Assembly: GCF_949987535.1 (NCBI RefSeq)
Contig: NC_080067.1
Span: 52,574,910 to 52,638,909, forward strand
Source: Balaenoptera acutorostrata
Lineage: Eukaryota > Chordata > Mammalia > Artiodactyla > Balaenopteridae
DNA length: 64,000 bases
Direction: 5' to 3'
Below, one piece after another: positions 47,701 through 55,210 of this stretch (position 1 is the stretch's first letter; each line of letters begins with the position of its first letter). A program made the translations under genes and the position numbers. The notes below the pieces were generated by a model. That model saw only the letters and a list, made by a program, of their open reading frames with translations. It made no database searches and was not told where the DNA came from.

Positions 47701-50680
47701 GACAATTCTGAGGCCATCTCTTTATTTAATAGCAGAAATGAAGTTTTCGCATTCCTCTAAGTTTGCTAGACTTTAATAATGAAAAATCAGGACATGGATC
47801 CTGATGGATCCACGGATTAGATCCATCCATTTTTTCCCCTCATGGAAAAATCATGGACATGGACAAAGAAACAAACAGCAGCTTGACAGGGCCCTTGGAG
47901 GTGATTTACTTCCACTCTCATACTGAGAAGAAAAACTGATGCCAGAGGCACAGGGGAACTTGTCCTGAGATGCAGCACCGCATATGGCTGATAAGGCACA
48001 ATATATTGTGCCCGGTGCTCCAAGGGGAAAAGGAGATAAACCAGGCCTCACCAGCTTCGCATGGCTTCCGGGAAGGGAGAGAAAAGGCACTTTCCTGCCT
48101 TGAGCTTCAGCGCTAAGAAATTCTACATATGTGACTTTACCCCAACTAGACTCCAGCTCACAGAGTGAGAAACAGAAAGGCTAAGGAACAGGCCAGGGCA
48201 AACATTTCCTTTAGTAGCAGAGCCAGGACCGAAACTTGAGCCTACATCTATGGCTGAAGCACGCGCTCCAGGAGTGTATCTCTGTGTGCCAGTGGAGTAT
48301 CTTCACATGTGGACCTCACACAAGTGCAGTCCTGGGCAACCATAACCAGTGAGTGTGCAAACCACAAACCGCCTGAAAGTTTTCTCTCCCCAGGCTGCTG
48401 TGTTGTTCTGTCTTATGTGCCCCACTCCTTGCTTTACCCGTCACTGGTACAAGCACAGCCTCAATTACTTCTTTCTTTCATATTCTTGCAGCTTCTAAGA
48501 TGAACTGTGTTTTTGCTTTATCATTTTATTTGATCACGTTACCATTTTAATTTGTAATAAATTACATTACAAAATGCACAACAGAACACACACAATTCTG
48601 GCTAGGGCTTTTAAAAGCAGGTAAGAGTTGAAAGCCGACAGCCTCCTAGCTATTCAAGGGACAGGCTCTTCTCAGTTTTAATACCCCAAAACGCCAATGC
48701 TTTATTCAACCAATGCTTACATATTTTTCTTAGCGTAAGAGAAAAACTTGTTTTTCTCCAGTTAATTTGGACTTTAAAACTTTTTAAACTGCCAATATCA
48801 TTTATGTATTCATTCGTTCCACAAATGTTTTTGAACATGGGAACTCTAGGCCAGGTACCATGCCAGACATTACACAGCAATGTCTATGCAAGTGACAGTA
48901 ACGTCGTGCAAAGGCAAATGAAAATAAATATCACATTCTGTAGAAAAGAGAGACTACAAATGAATAAATGAGTGAATAAAAATAATCTCTTTATGGTTGA
49001 ACATTAAGGCTATTTCCAATTTATCACTATCACAGTAATGTGACAAACAAAGGAAGGTAGGTTTCAAAAGAACAGTTTTTAGGTCTTCCTCTGAGAATCT
49101 CTTGGGAAGGAAGGAAGGAAAGGAGAGAGGAAGGGAGGGAGGGAAGGAGGGAGGCAGGGAAATGTATTTCAGCCCTTCAATCCTAATGATCAACAGAGTA
49201 AAAGGTTTTGCGCTGTATTTCCCCCTCTTTCAAGTTTCGTGAAATAAAAAATTAAGGGAGAAAAAAAAAACTCACCCTTCCCTTATTTAGTGTTTCTTGT
49301 GCTTCTAATTTATAAACCAGAAAATCTAGAAAATACAAAATGGAGAAAAGAGAGTAAAAGTTAATTCACTGTGGCATTTTTAGACATCTAAAAGAACATA
49401 GGCGTACTCTACTCAGACCTAAAAAATGTTTCAGGTTTAAAACAATCTACTTGGTGACTTATACACTTTGTCTTTTAATGCTTTAGAAAGAGTTGAAAAA
49501 AACTGTTATATAATTTTCCTCTTTACCTTAAAGTTGTGAGTCTTGAATCAACAAAATACACACTATAACCAACTGATTAAAAGTGCATTTAGAATGTGTA
49601 CTTGGTGATGAACTGTCCATGAAATTAAGGAGAAAAAAAACATGAAGTGCACCCAAGGACAGAGATGATTTATTGCCGGCCACTAGATGGCACACGAAAA
49701 TCATTCAGGACCTGAAGAGGAAATCAAGCTGTGCAAACCATCTTTAATGCTCTTAAAGCTTTATTATCCACTAGATGGCTCTATAAAATCACTCTGCTTT
49801 CGAAGACAAGGGAAATCCAAATCCTATCAAAGCATTTTAATGATCTTAAACATCTCAGTAAAACATCCTAGCCCACACTGCCCTCCTCTGTTCTCCCTCC
49901 TTCTACCTCACACCAAGGTAATCGGACGGAACACCTCACTTCAATCTCAAGATTTACCAAAAAGATGAATAAATAAAAATAGAATGCAGGTAATTTCAAA
50001 TCACAACCTGTATAAGCTCCATGCTTTATAGAAAAACTCTGATAAAAATCAACAGCATTGCCTAATACCTGTGCTAAATGTTAATTTTTCAAACCAAACC
50101 AATTAGTTGTGCCAGTAAAGCCTTTACCACAAGATGAAAACAGGCGTATAACTTAAAAGACATCGTACGATAAGATCAATTCATTACGTTCTAAATGTAC
50201 ATGTATACGTATATGTTTATATAACGTTTGTCATATTCCGGACAATGCACGCTGTTACTTTCCTGGATGCCTGTGGACAGAAGTTTCAGGTGTTAGTAAC
50301 GTATGCATTGACAATATTCAAAGAAAAACTGGGTGTTATTTCCAAAGCAATACATATAACCAATATATGAATGACCTCAGAGTGGCACCAATTGAATGAA
50401 AGATTCTAAATCTAGTCTTGAGCAGGAATTATTTTGTCGCACAACGTATAGCATATTGCTTGGTATCTCCTTCTCCATCCACCAAATAAAACTGACTTTG
50501 GGTGATTTGAAAAATTTCTTAGCCAAAAAATAGTAAAGCAAGTACGTGATGCTTCAAAGAAGAGTATGATAAAAACACAGAACACAAATTACATTATTTA
50601 TTTACCTTCCTTCGCTTTCTTATGTTCAAGTCTTTCCTTTTGCAAGGATTTCTCTAATCTTGATCTGTGTTCATACACAA
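19529..50680 (-). CDS. GOLIM4: GOLIM4 (GPP130) coding region, 15 exons, N-terminal exon outside the window
   Basis: Exons, in transcript order: 50680-50606, 49325-49276, 47562-47509, 46200-46050, 42214-42132, 41287-41204, 37984-37826, 35594-35262, 33394-33150, 32680-32601 (or 32598), 30737-30628, 27926-27759, 27425-27357, 20100-20020, 19678-19529. They sum to 1892 nt. After the first 2 nt, which complete a split Val codon, there are exactly 630 codons including the stop, with no frame break. The translation matches GOLIM4 along its whole length as I remember it. GOLIM4 is a type II membrane protein of the cis-Golgi. It cycles through endosomes and is degraded in lysosomes when Golgi manganese rises. 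What is seen is the lumenal coiled-coil stem, a Glu/Gln/Arg-rich middle and an acidic tail. The start codon and membrane anchor (about residues 1-62) are missing because the window ends inside intron 1. With them the protein would be about 692 residues, against about 696 in human. Confidence 0.97.
20020..20100 (-). CDS. GOLIM4: GOLIM4 coding exon 15 (residues ~617-643)
   Basis: An 81-nt symmetric phase-0 exon with acceptor ttttag and donor AAT|gtatgc. It encodes VQEDLTEEKKRELEHNAE and ends TYGENDEN. It is separated from exon 14 by the largest complete intron here (about 7.3 kb). Confidence 0.95.
20415..20555 (+). mobile_element. L2 3' end
   Basis: 'gaagacaggaaccatctgtc', then aataaatattgttgaatgaa with repeated GAATGAAT units: the typical L2 3' terminus. 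Confidence 0.75.
21780..21965. mobile_element. Old hAT-type DNA transposon copy, opposite to 13480
   Basis: 'ggcaaacttttgctgcaaag', 'ggccagagagtaaatatcc' and 'tgttccaataaggcttcact' are the reverse complement of the landmarks at 13480-13690. Confidence 0.6.
22940..23070 (+). mobile_element. MIR fragment
   Basis: 'agctgtgtgacctctgaaaa' followed by cttacctaacctctctgaag: the forward MIR core. Confidence 0.7.
23078..23114. repeat. (CT)n microsatellite
   Basis: About 18 uninterrupted CT units, followed by a G run. Likely polymorphic. Confidence 0.95.
23280..23440. mobile_element. MER5-like fragment
   Basis: 'catcagcatcagctgggggg' followed by cttgtgaaaaactccaac, and 'ccaggaatctgtatttttta' near the far end, as in MER5A-type elements. 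TIRs degraded. Confidence 0.55.
25195..25510. promoter_or_regulatory. GC-rich, G-run-rich intronic block; candidate regulatory element
   Basis: A stretch of about 300 bp within the AT-rich intron 14, with several runs of 4-6 G (about 25381-25400 and 25426-25440) and multiple CpGs. The G-runs could support G-quadruplexes on the plus strand. Open frames of 62-81 codons on both strands reflect composition. No splice or TATA evidence for a promoter. Confidence 0.3.
25948..26248 (+). mobile_element. Full-length CHR-type SINE, 16-bp TSD, in GOLIM4 intron 14
   Basis: Head gggcttccctggtggcg, gggttcgagccc box-B-like segment, body and long A tail. The 16-bp direct repeat aaagaatgatgttctt lies at 25932-25947 and 26249-26264. 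Antisense to GOLIM4 transcription. Confidence 0.97.
27357..27425 (-). CDS. GOLIM4: GOLIM4 coding exon 14 (residues ~594-616)
   Basis: A 69-nt symmetric phase-0 exon with acceptor caacag and donor GAG|gtagga. It encodes MAGNPDQQEDNVDDQYQEE then GEEE. The leading Met is internal, not a start. The intron to exon 13 is only 333 nt. Confidence 0.95.
27759..27926 (-). CDS. GOLIM4: GOLIM4 coding exon 13 (residues ~538-593)
   Basis: A 168-nt symmetric phase-0 exon with acceptor tttacag and donor GTG|gtaagc. It encodes 56 residues starting RAAVEDINPADDPNNQGE and ending VEEHLV. Nearly identical to human as remembered, in contrast to exons 9 and 10. Confidence 0.96.
27927..30627 (-). other. GOLIM4: GOLIM4 intron 12 (2.7 kb)
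   Basis: No repeat family recognised; a T run of about 20 nt at about 30284-30303, which lies in the transcript as poly(A). Short open frames (up to 86 codons at 29638-29898) have no recognisable similarity. Confidence 0.85.
30628..30737 (-). CDS. GOLIM4: GOLIM4 coding exon 12 (residues ~501-537)
   Basis: A 110-nt exon with acceptor ttgctag and donor GAT|gtaagt. It completes the split Ala codon and encodes YERDNQHQDEAEEDPENG, ending ADPESEAD. Start of the acidic C-terminal region. Confidence 0.95.
30738..32597 (-). other. GOLIM4: GOLIM4 intron 11 (about 1.86 kb)
   Basis: Holds the foldback element at 32078-32513 close to exon 11. The rest is AT-rich with nothing recognised. Confidence 0.85.
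32078..32513. mobile_element. 436-bp foldback element with TA-flanked inverted ends (Tc1/mariner-like MITE, tentative)
   Basis: The left end caggtatcctccactttttg and the reverse complement of the right end (catgtttctcccgctctctg) align as imperfect terminal inverted repeats, both continuing into GAAAG. Each end abuts a TA (32076-32077 and 32514-32515), the target duplication of mariner elements. It contains several cacttcactttcacgaaag-like words and a GAGAGAGAGAG run. No transposase remains. The sequence looks familiar as a dispersed mammalian repeat, but I cannot name it. Confidence 0.5.
32601..32680 (-). CDS. GOLIM4: GOLIM4 coding exon 11 (residues ~474-501), ambiguous donor
   Basis: Acceptor ttgcag. 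The exon completes the split Arg, then encodes QQARYDAVDNDIVQGAED and a short acidic end. Two in-frame donors 3 nt apart exist. Ending at 32601 (G|gtggtg) gives the human-like length. Ending at 32598 (G|gtgagc) uses a better donor and adds one Gly. Either keeps the frame. Confidence 0.93.
33150..33394 (-). CDS. GOLIM4: GOLIM4 coding exon 10 (residues ~393-474), extremely GC-rich
   Basis: A 245-nt exon with acceptor ccccag and donor CG|gtagcc; the last codon is a split Arg. It encodes VYPSGRPVAKFPSPYEERLQ, then a Gln/Arg/Ala/Pro-rich tract ending GRPQRPEHA. It is about four residues shorter than the human segment I remember. The Gln-rich human stretch is replaced by Pro/Ala-rich residues. It is strongly GC-rich and CpG-rich in an AT-rich locus. 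Long open frames on the opposite strand here are by-products of this composition. Confidence 0.93.
33395..35261 (-). other. GOLIM4: GOLIM4 intron 9 (1.87 kb)
   Basis: Lies between the two GC-rich exons. Contains a C run at about 34037-34051 and a Tigger-like element at 34958-35204. Open frames at 33438-33877 on both strands have no recognisable similarity. Confidence 0.85.
34958..35204. mobile_element. Tigger/MER2-like DNA transposon remnant
   Basis: Starts cagctgacccttgaacagcg and ends 'tgctcaagggtcaagtg', so the ends are near-complementary (CAGNTGACCCTTGA-type TIR). Internal 'aagtggacccatgaggttca' also fits the Tigger1/MER2 consensus. Sits 57 bp from GOLIM4 exon 9. Confidence 0.75.
35262..35594 (-). 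CDS. GOLIM4: GOLIM4 coding exon 9 (residues ~282-392), GC-rich
   Basis: The largest exon (333 nt, 111 codons, phase 0 both sides), with acceptor ggcctag and donor GAG|gtacga. It begins VSRNGQVWQNREAVPGR, contains EERQVEEEHRRALEEE and ends QGQARAE. The frame and landmarks match GOLIM4, but many human Lys, Gln, Ser and Glu positions are Arg, Pro or Gly here. The exon is much richer in G+C than the flanking introns. Confidence 0.95.
36650..36880 (-). mobile_element. MIR fragment
   Basis: 'atctccacaacatccccgtg', then 'attatctccacctcccagat' and a degraded tail: reverse MIR core. Confidence 0.65.
37528..37700. mobile_element. MER5A-like element
   Basis: 'cagcagttctcaaagtgtgc' at one end and 'aaaatgtgagaaccggtg' at the other are complementary TIRs. 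Inside are 'tagaaatgcaaatcctcagg' and 'ggctggggcccag', MER5A landmarks. Confidence 0.8.
37741..37778. repeat. Perfect 19-bp tandem duplication
   Basis: acagcttgacagggaaagc occurs twice in a row (37741-37759, 37760-37778), and a third partial copy (cagcttgac) lies inside the palindrome just beyond it. Confidence 0.95.
37781..37795. promoter_or_regulatory. Perfect palindromic oestrogen-response-type element
   Basis: AGGTCA-GCT-TGACCT, an exact match to the consensus ERE (AGGTCAnnnTGACCT). The flanking C and G extend the symmetry to 17 bp. It sits in intron 8, 31 bp from the exon 8 boundary. Binding in vivo is not shown by the sequence. Confidence 0.6.
37826..37984 (-). CDS. GOLIM4: GOLIM4 coding exon 8 (residues ~229-281)
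   Basis: A 159-nt symmetric phase-0 exon with acceptor tatgcag and donor GAG|gtaaga. It encodes TQVAEYKQLKDTLNRIPS, then a Pro/Gln-containing linker with NVTQVAHSPQG, a possible N-glycosylation sequon (NVT). The end (SATRDKLPGELRE) is more diverged from human than the start. A perfect oestrogen-response-type palindrome lies 31 bp into the downstream intron. Confidence 0.95.
38709..38738. repeat. (GT)n microsatellite
   Basis: About 15 uninterrupted GT units; could adopt Z-DNA and is likely length-variable. Confidence 0.95.
39310..39490. mobile_element. MER5-like element with poly(C) run
   Basis: 'tgtggttctcaaatactagc', then 'atgatgattcagtaggtctg', MER5A landmarks. A C-rich run at about 39391-39402 replaces the usual CCCCACCCC segment. 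Confidence 0.65.
40570..40670. mobile_element. L2-like 3' fragment
   Basis: 'ttgttcattcagtaagtgtc' then 'ccttgtgccgaggactgttc' fits the reverse L2 3' end. Confidence 0.6.
41204..41287 (-). CDS. GOLIM4: GOLIM4 coding exon 7 (residues ~201-228)
   Basis: An 84-nt symmetric phase-0 exon with acceptor tgtgtag and donor CAG|gttaga. It encodes QQHKNLLSEHEQLVVTLE and ends in KSALAAAQ. This is the last strongly coiled-coil exon. Frame-neutral skipping is possible. Confidence 0.95.
41288..42131 (-). other. GOLIM4: GOLIM4 intron 6 (844 bp)
   Basis: AT-rich, nothing recognised apart from an A run near 41861-41872 and a T run next to the exon 6 donor. Confidence 0.85.
42132..42214 (-). CDS. GOLIM4: GOLIM4 coding exon 6 (residues ~173-200)
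   Basis: An 83-nt exon with acceptor aaatag and donor AAG|gtaaaa. It completes the split Glu and encodes SVYNLREENRQLRRAHQD, ending in QLQDVK. The donor runs into a T-rich tract on the plus strand (A-rich in the transcript). It differs from human by only a few residues (human has T, K and I at three sites, from memory). Confidence 0.95.
43640..43835 (+). mobile_element. MIR SINE
   Basis: 'gctgtgtgaccctgagcaag', 'cctcaatttcttcacttgtt' and 'tactggcacatggaaaacat' in forward MIR order. Confidence 0.8.
44136..44210. repeat. TC-rich low-complexity tract
   Basis: A (TC)n run followed by degenerate tctctgtctc units. Confidence 0.85.
45095..45266. repeat. Minisatellite, 5.9 copies of a 29/30-bp unit
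   Basis: Units start at 45095, 45125, 45154, 45183, 45213 and 45242. Each reads ttcaccYgtgtttttgca, then agcaccaggat. Variants are CCG/CTG and a 1-nt insertion (caaagc versus caagc) in units 1 and 4. The last unit is cut after agcacca. The unit lacks stops in the plus-strand frames used, which creates overlapping 104-108-codon open frames that are not genes. Confidence 0.97.
45424..45655 (-). mobile_element. MIR SINE, reverse
   Basis: 'aactgttctaggtgctctgc', 'cgcttttacagatgaggacg' and 'ggcagtctgactccagagcc' in reverse MIR order. Confidence 0.8.
45668..45837 (+). mobile_element. MER20-like hAT-Charlie MITE
   Basis: 'atgcccctgtggagatttgg', 'agatgctaaatgtctcacaa' and 'ccccgttgagaaacac' follow the MER20 order. 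Confidence 0.65.
46050..46200 (-). CDS. GOLIM4: GOLIM4 coding exon 5 (residues ~123-173)
   Basis: A 151-nt exon with acceptor tttgcag and donor AAAG|gtattt. It encodes 50 residues, starting SQHEELKKQHSDLEEEH and ending EKEQELSKLK, plus one base of the next Glu. It is strongly heptad-like and highly charged, typical of the GPP130 stem, and was one of the clearest diagnostic matches. Confidence 0.97.
46201..47508 (-). other. GOLIM4: GOLIM4 intron 4 (1.3 kb)
   Basis: AT-rich with a short CT run near 47005-47022. Nothing else recognised. Confidence 0.85.
47509..47562 (-). CDS. GOLIM4: GOLIM4 coding exon 4 (residues ~105-122)
   Basis: A 54-nt exon, phase 0 on both sides, with acceptor ttacag and donor AAG|gtgagt. 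It encodes QDSNSRYSALNVQHQMLK in the lumenal coiled coil. Its symmetric phase means skipping would keep the frame. Confidence 0.95.
48120..48260 (-). mobile_element. MIR fragment
   Basis: 'ctcacagagtgagaaacag' and 'gtagcagagccaggaccgaa': reverse MIR 3' part. Confidence 0.6.
49104..49162. repeat. Purine tract (GGAA/GGGA)n
   Basis: Repeating ggaagg/gggagg units, purine-only for most of its length. GGAA repeats can bind ETS factors. Confidence 0.9.
49276..49325 (-). CDS. GOLIM4: GOLIM4 coding exon 3 (residues ~88-104)
   Basis: A 50-nt exon with acceptor ttctag and donor AGG|gtgagt. It completes the split Asp codon and encodes FLVYKLEAQETLNKGR, identical to the human segment as I recall it. It is one of the shortest exons of the gene and lies in the coiled-coil stem. 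Confidence 0.95.
49680..49693 (+). promoter_or_regulatory. CTCF-like core motif, exact
   Basis: CCACTAGATGGCAC fits CCASYAGRKGGCRS at all 14 positions. Occupancy cannot be judged from sequence alone. Confidence 0.5.
49768..49781 (+). promoter_or_regulatory. Second CTCF-like motif, one mismatch
   Basis: CCACTAGATGGCTC, same strand and 88 bp from the first. It shares the first 12 bases with it and misses the consensus at the 13th. Confidence 0.4.
50606..50680 (-). CDS. GOLIM4: GOLIM4 coding exon 2 (residues ~63-88)
   Basis: Acceptor ttccag and donor G|gtaaat flank 75 nt: 2 nt completing a Val codon, 24 codons, and 1 nt of the next Asp. It encodes VYEHRSRLEK then a Lys/Glu-rich stretch ending KKAKE. 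This is the start of the lumenal coiled coil just after the membrane anchor. It is called exon 2 because the human gene has one further coding exon upstream, which I could not find between here and 64000. Confidence 0.95.
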
Positions 50681-52489
50681 CTGGAAAAAAAAAAGTTAAA
50701 ACTTATCTTCAAAGAATTAGAAATTCTAAGGTAAAATTAACATCAATTTTCAAAACAGGAAGAAGACAGCTGAGAGTCCCTTCACAATTAAAATTAAAAT
50801 GTATGCATTTTAAGTTCCACATTCTTGGTAGAAGATGGAAACGATAATAGACATAATTCTGGGCTGACTCCTTTGCAGTCTGCCCCTCTGTAAAACCAAC
50901 ACTCTGGAAGAGGCTTCCACCTTCTTGGCCAGTTCCTTGCCCTCCTGCTTCTGGAACATGAGTCTCTGTGAGGTTCCAGGTCTCTTCCCGGACAAGCGTG
51001 TCCATGCTCACAACTTCAGCCAACATCTACACAGCATTGACCCTCATATCTGTGTGTCCAGCCCCCACCTCTCTCTCAGGTGCTAGGAGAGGATTTCCAG
51101 CCAGATATCCCATAAGTACTGCCAAGTCAACATGAGCTGAGTGAGTCTCAGTTAAAGATGCCTGGGTGGGTGAGGAAACCTCAGCAGCATACTAAGGTTT
51201 GCTGAAAGAAGAGGTGGATTCCGCCATGTCAGGAAAAACTTAGGTAAGATAGCCACAGAGATGAAGGAGGGAGAGACTCTCCCCACTGAAGAACCTAAAC
51301 AAGTGCCCAAAAAGGAACAAGTCAGGTTTACATCTGCCATGGCAGGAAACCCAAGGCAAACTGATGTCCTGCTGTAGCACCTTCCTGCACTTTACCAACC
51401 CCACCTCCCCCATCTACTCTGAAGTAGCTGGAGTTGCCTGGTGAGTCGGGGAGAGAGAGCAGATGTGTTAGGGGGAAAACAGGCAGAAGCCCATCGGGAC
51501 TCTCTCCCCCACTACAGGTTTCACATCTACAGCAAATGGGAGCTGCAAGAGTGCTAGAAGCTTTACCTTTAAATGAAAAAAATATGTATTACTGCACTGG
51601 ACTAGACCAGACAGGATCCTTACTAAACTAAGACTGTGTTTATGGATAAAAGTTACTGGAAGATTTTTTTTGATCTGAGAGAAGCTGAAAAGTAGTGAAG
51701 TCTGTCTTAGATTTCATGCAGGGACAGAAAACCCAGCTCCGCAGAGTGGTTGGAATAGGGGAGAGGAGGGGAGAGGCAGAGAGAACAAAGTTACGTTTCT
51801 GACGCGTCCTTTAATCCTGTTTGTTCAGCATTATGGTCACAAATGATCTCATTCCCTGCAAGCTCAGCCAAGCCCGTCACTTGGTTCTTTTACCATCCCT
51901 AGCTCCCCATGACTCCCAAAGATACAATTCAATCACCAGTCACTGACTGTCCGCCGTCCAGTGCATACAACTACCCGACACTGCTGGCCGCCTAAAGTTG
52001 CCGTGGTCGCAGCAACTCCCCTCCCTGACATCTGCTTGTTGCCGATGGACCCCCTGCCCCGTCCCTCCCCCCGCCCTTTCCCCACTGCCACCCCTGCCAG
52101 TTACCAGCTATCTCTGCCCTCCTTCCAACACGCCCATCATCCCCAGGGTCCTTCCCCTTCTCCCAACACTGCACCTCTCATCTTGGCGTCCCATAGCAAC
52201 CTGCCATTCCCAGGGCTCCACCTACGACTCCCACAGCCCCTCGCTCTCCTCACACCTCTGCTAGCATCTCAGTCCAGAACTCCTAGAAGGCCTGCCGCCG
52301 CCCAAACTGCTGTGGTGTCGTCCCCTGACGGCATGCCTGCCCCAAACTCATCTTTCCCCTCAATTCAGCCTCCCATTAGTCATCGAAATAATGACCTGCT
52401 CCATTCCCTTTCTCCACTTGGGTTCCTATTCTATTCACCAGATGATCCCTCCCCCTCCCCCAGCGCTATTATTACAAAGGGATCTAATC

Positions 52490-52860
52490 CAGCTCCACAT
52501 TTATTGAGCTGCTGCAATGTACCTGGCCCCATATTATGAGTAGAAATGCAAAATGAATACACATGGGCCTTGGCCTCAAGAAGCTCTAGTCCAACACAGG
52601 AGATAGATTAGGTAATTTTAAATAATTGGAGCTAAATGCATTTGGCATAATAAAAGCCCAGTGAAAGAGAGGGGTGAGCTCTGGATGGGAGAGGAGCGAG
52701 GGGAGATTCTCAGAGGCGACAATCTCTTGGCTGGCTTTGAGAGTGAAGAACAAGTTGGCAGATGGGAGCACCACAGGAGAAAGGCACTGCTGGAAGACAC
52801 ATCACAGGGGCAAAGACACAGAGGTGCTGAAATCGGACTAAAGGCAGCTGTGTTCCAAAA
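52490..52860. mobile_element. L2-type repeat
   Basis: 'gctgctgcaatgtacctggc', 'gggccttggcctcaagaag' and 'ataaaagcccagtgaaagag' follow the L2-associated consensus order. Confidence 0.6.
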
Positions 52861-54619
52861 AGCTTGGTTCCAAGTCCATTGTTGAGAAATTAGACTTTTT
52901 TCAACCATATAGGTGTACAGTATATAAGTCTCTCGGCCAATTCCTGAAAGCCTATTAAAACCAAGAGGTTCCTTGGATTGGTACTAACACTACCATCTTG
53001 AATGACATTTGGAACGAGGGAGGGAAAACAAAGACTAGTGCTGGGGAACCTCACCAAGCCAAACCCAGAACTGCCTGCTCACAGTCTTTGAGAATGTCCG
53101 TCAGGTAGTGGAGGCTTACAGGGGAATAGATAAATTACAGTGTTATCATGATATACACAGGCAAGAACAGGATGCCATGGGAACACCTAAGCTCCCCAGC
53201 TGGAAGGAAAAACACTCCCCTCATCTCCAATCCACTGGCCAAAGTTCCCACGGTCTGGGTAGAGGGTCACAGGAACATAAACATGCCGGGTAATAGGGAA
53301 TCTGGGTGCACTAATTGGACATATTGCAGACAATTTCAGCAAAAGCATGTACATCACTTTCAAAGAAGGGTCAACAGGCAAAGTAGTCAAGATCTTGCTC
53401 TAATGGAGTCAAAAGTGGCAGCAGGGGTCCTGAGTCTAGGGGGCTCCTGAATGGAGGTCAGGACCATTATGGGGAGACAATCCAGCCTAGCAACACCCAA
53501 GATAACAACAGCAACAAAACCCAGCAGCAGCACAGCCAAGAAAACATATGTGGGGGACTGCTCACCACCGTCCCCAGCCACCTCAGACTCTAGATGTTAA
53601 CTATTATCATGGAAGGGTAAGGATGGCGGCAAACGTTGTAGTTACAACTTATAATCCTGTGAAATTCTTCCTGACTTAATAAAATACGGCAGCAGTCACT
53701 CAACGTCACGTGGCACTTGGTGACAGCGGAACGCTTACCTTTGGTTTAGGCAGCAGAAAACTCATCTGCAGGATTTCACCTTCGATAAGGGCGGAGGGTC
53801 CACTAGATCCCACCTAGCGGAGAGGGGGTGTGGGGACTGGGGTGAGGAGTGCTCTATGTGGGGGGTAGGGGAGACGGTGCTCCGTGCTTTACTCTCTTCC
53901 CTGCAATTCAGCCAGAAGGATAATGTGCCAACGGCTGGTCCAAAGTCCCCATCGACCAAACTGTCTTTGACAGTTGTATGTATAATGGGGATTTATACAT
54001 TCGACATCTTAAGAGCAGTGTGTCTCAAGAGCTAGAAGATCCTAGGATACACAGTTAGAAACTTTCCTATATCACCTAAAGAGATGCTATACAATGTCCA
54101 CAAAGAGGAGAGCATGTTTATGGATTACAGTCCGCATCCAAAGGTCTTGGGAAATCTGAGACTAGCCACGAATCCATAAAATGGCATCACTCATAGCGTG
54201 ACCTAAGGCATGAATAACGTGCTTTTGCAAATGCAGCAGAAAAAAGATGTGGTAAACAGGAATAGAGGCTGTATGTGAGGAACCGTGAGGTAACTGTACG
54301 ATTAATATTGTCTTACTCAGAACTGGCCATTATGACAGCCACCAGCTTTAGTCCTGATATACAACCTAAGAATTCAGCAATGGTTTGAGGGATGGAGAAT
54401 ATCACCGAGGAGGAAGGTGAGAGAATGGGGCAGCAGTGACTGACGGAAAGCTGGAGAAGTGCTCAGAAAAAGGAAAAAAAAAAACCCCAAAACCGAAAAG
54501 GAACCTTAAACTATAGGCTGAGGAAACCACGTTAGGTAAAGGAAAGTGAGAGTAAAAATTAACCCTTAGAATTGGAAACTCTAGAAAGAATGGGAGAAGG
54601 AAAGAGGCAGGCGGTACGT

Positions 54620-54855
54620 AAAGGTCGAGAGCACAGACTCTGGTGTCTGGGTTCAAGTCCCAGATCCATTCCTTATGGGGAGAGTTGCTGAACTTCTTTG
54701 TGCTTCAGTTTCCTTATATGGTACACGGGAATAAAAACAGTGCCCATCCCTTTGGGTGGATGTCAGGGCTAAATGAGTTAATTTACGTGAAGTGCTTCAA
54801 ACACGGCAGGGCACAGAGTAAATGCCAGAAAAATACTAAAATATTTTTTCAGCTA
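54620..54855 (+). mobile_element. MIR SINE
   Basis: 'gagcacagactctggtgtct', 'gggttcaagtcccagatcca' and 'gcttcagtttccttatatgg', then an aaatgagttaatt segment: a rather complete forward MIR including its tRNA-like head. Confidence 0.85.
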
Positions 54856-55176
54856 TCTGTGATGGCTTAAAAGTGCCAGAGGATGAATCAGGTGATTCCC
54901 TGAGCTCTTTCAACCCTACAATTAAAGTCTAATAATAACAAAGTAATACACATATATATTGAGAGACTTGAAACAGCAATGAAATACTGATCTCAGTTTC
55001 CTGTTACTTAAAAAAAAAAAAATTCCCTTAAAAAGGGGGGAGGGTTGCGAATAATCATTCTAATAGCTTAGTAAAACCTATAAGCCTATTTTCTAATAAA
55101 AATTGAAGAACAGCTAAATGGACCAGATAGAATCTTTGTGTTCTTGTGGCTCTTCTAGAAAATTTCCCTATCAATT

Positions 55177-55178
<2 letters not shown>

Positions 55179-55208
<30 letters not shown>
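55179..55208. repeat. (AC)n microsatellite
   Basis: About 15 uninterrupted AC units. Confidence 0.95.

Positions 55209-55210
<2 letters not shown>

Larger units (their letters stand above)
47563..49275 (-). other. GOLIM4: GOLIM4 intron 3 (1.7 kb)
   Basis: Contains a MIR fragment (48120-48260), an L2-like trace near 48800-48960, and a GGAA/GGGA tract (49104-49162). An A run (49260-49270) sits next to the exon 3 donor, downstream in transcript sense as T. Confidence 0.85.
49326..50605 (-). other. GOLIM4: GOLIM4 intron 2 (1.3 kb)
   Basis: AT-rich, no repeat family recognised. Holds the two CTCF-like motifs. Confidence 0.85.

Noticed and set aside
53387..53581. 64-codon minus-strand frame with a hydrophobic stretch resembling a membrane segment
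   Set aside because: No splice context, no similarity I recognise, and such short hydrophobic frames are common by chance.
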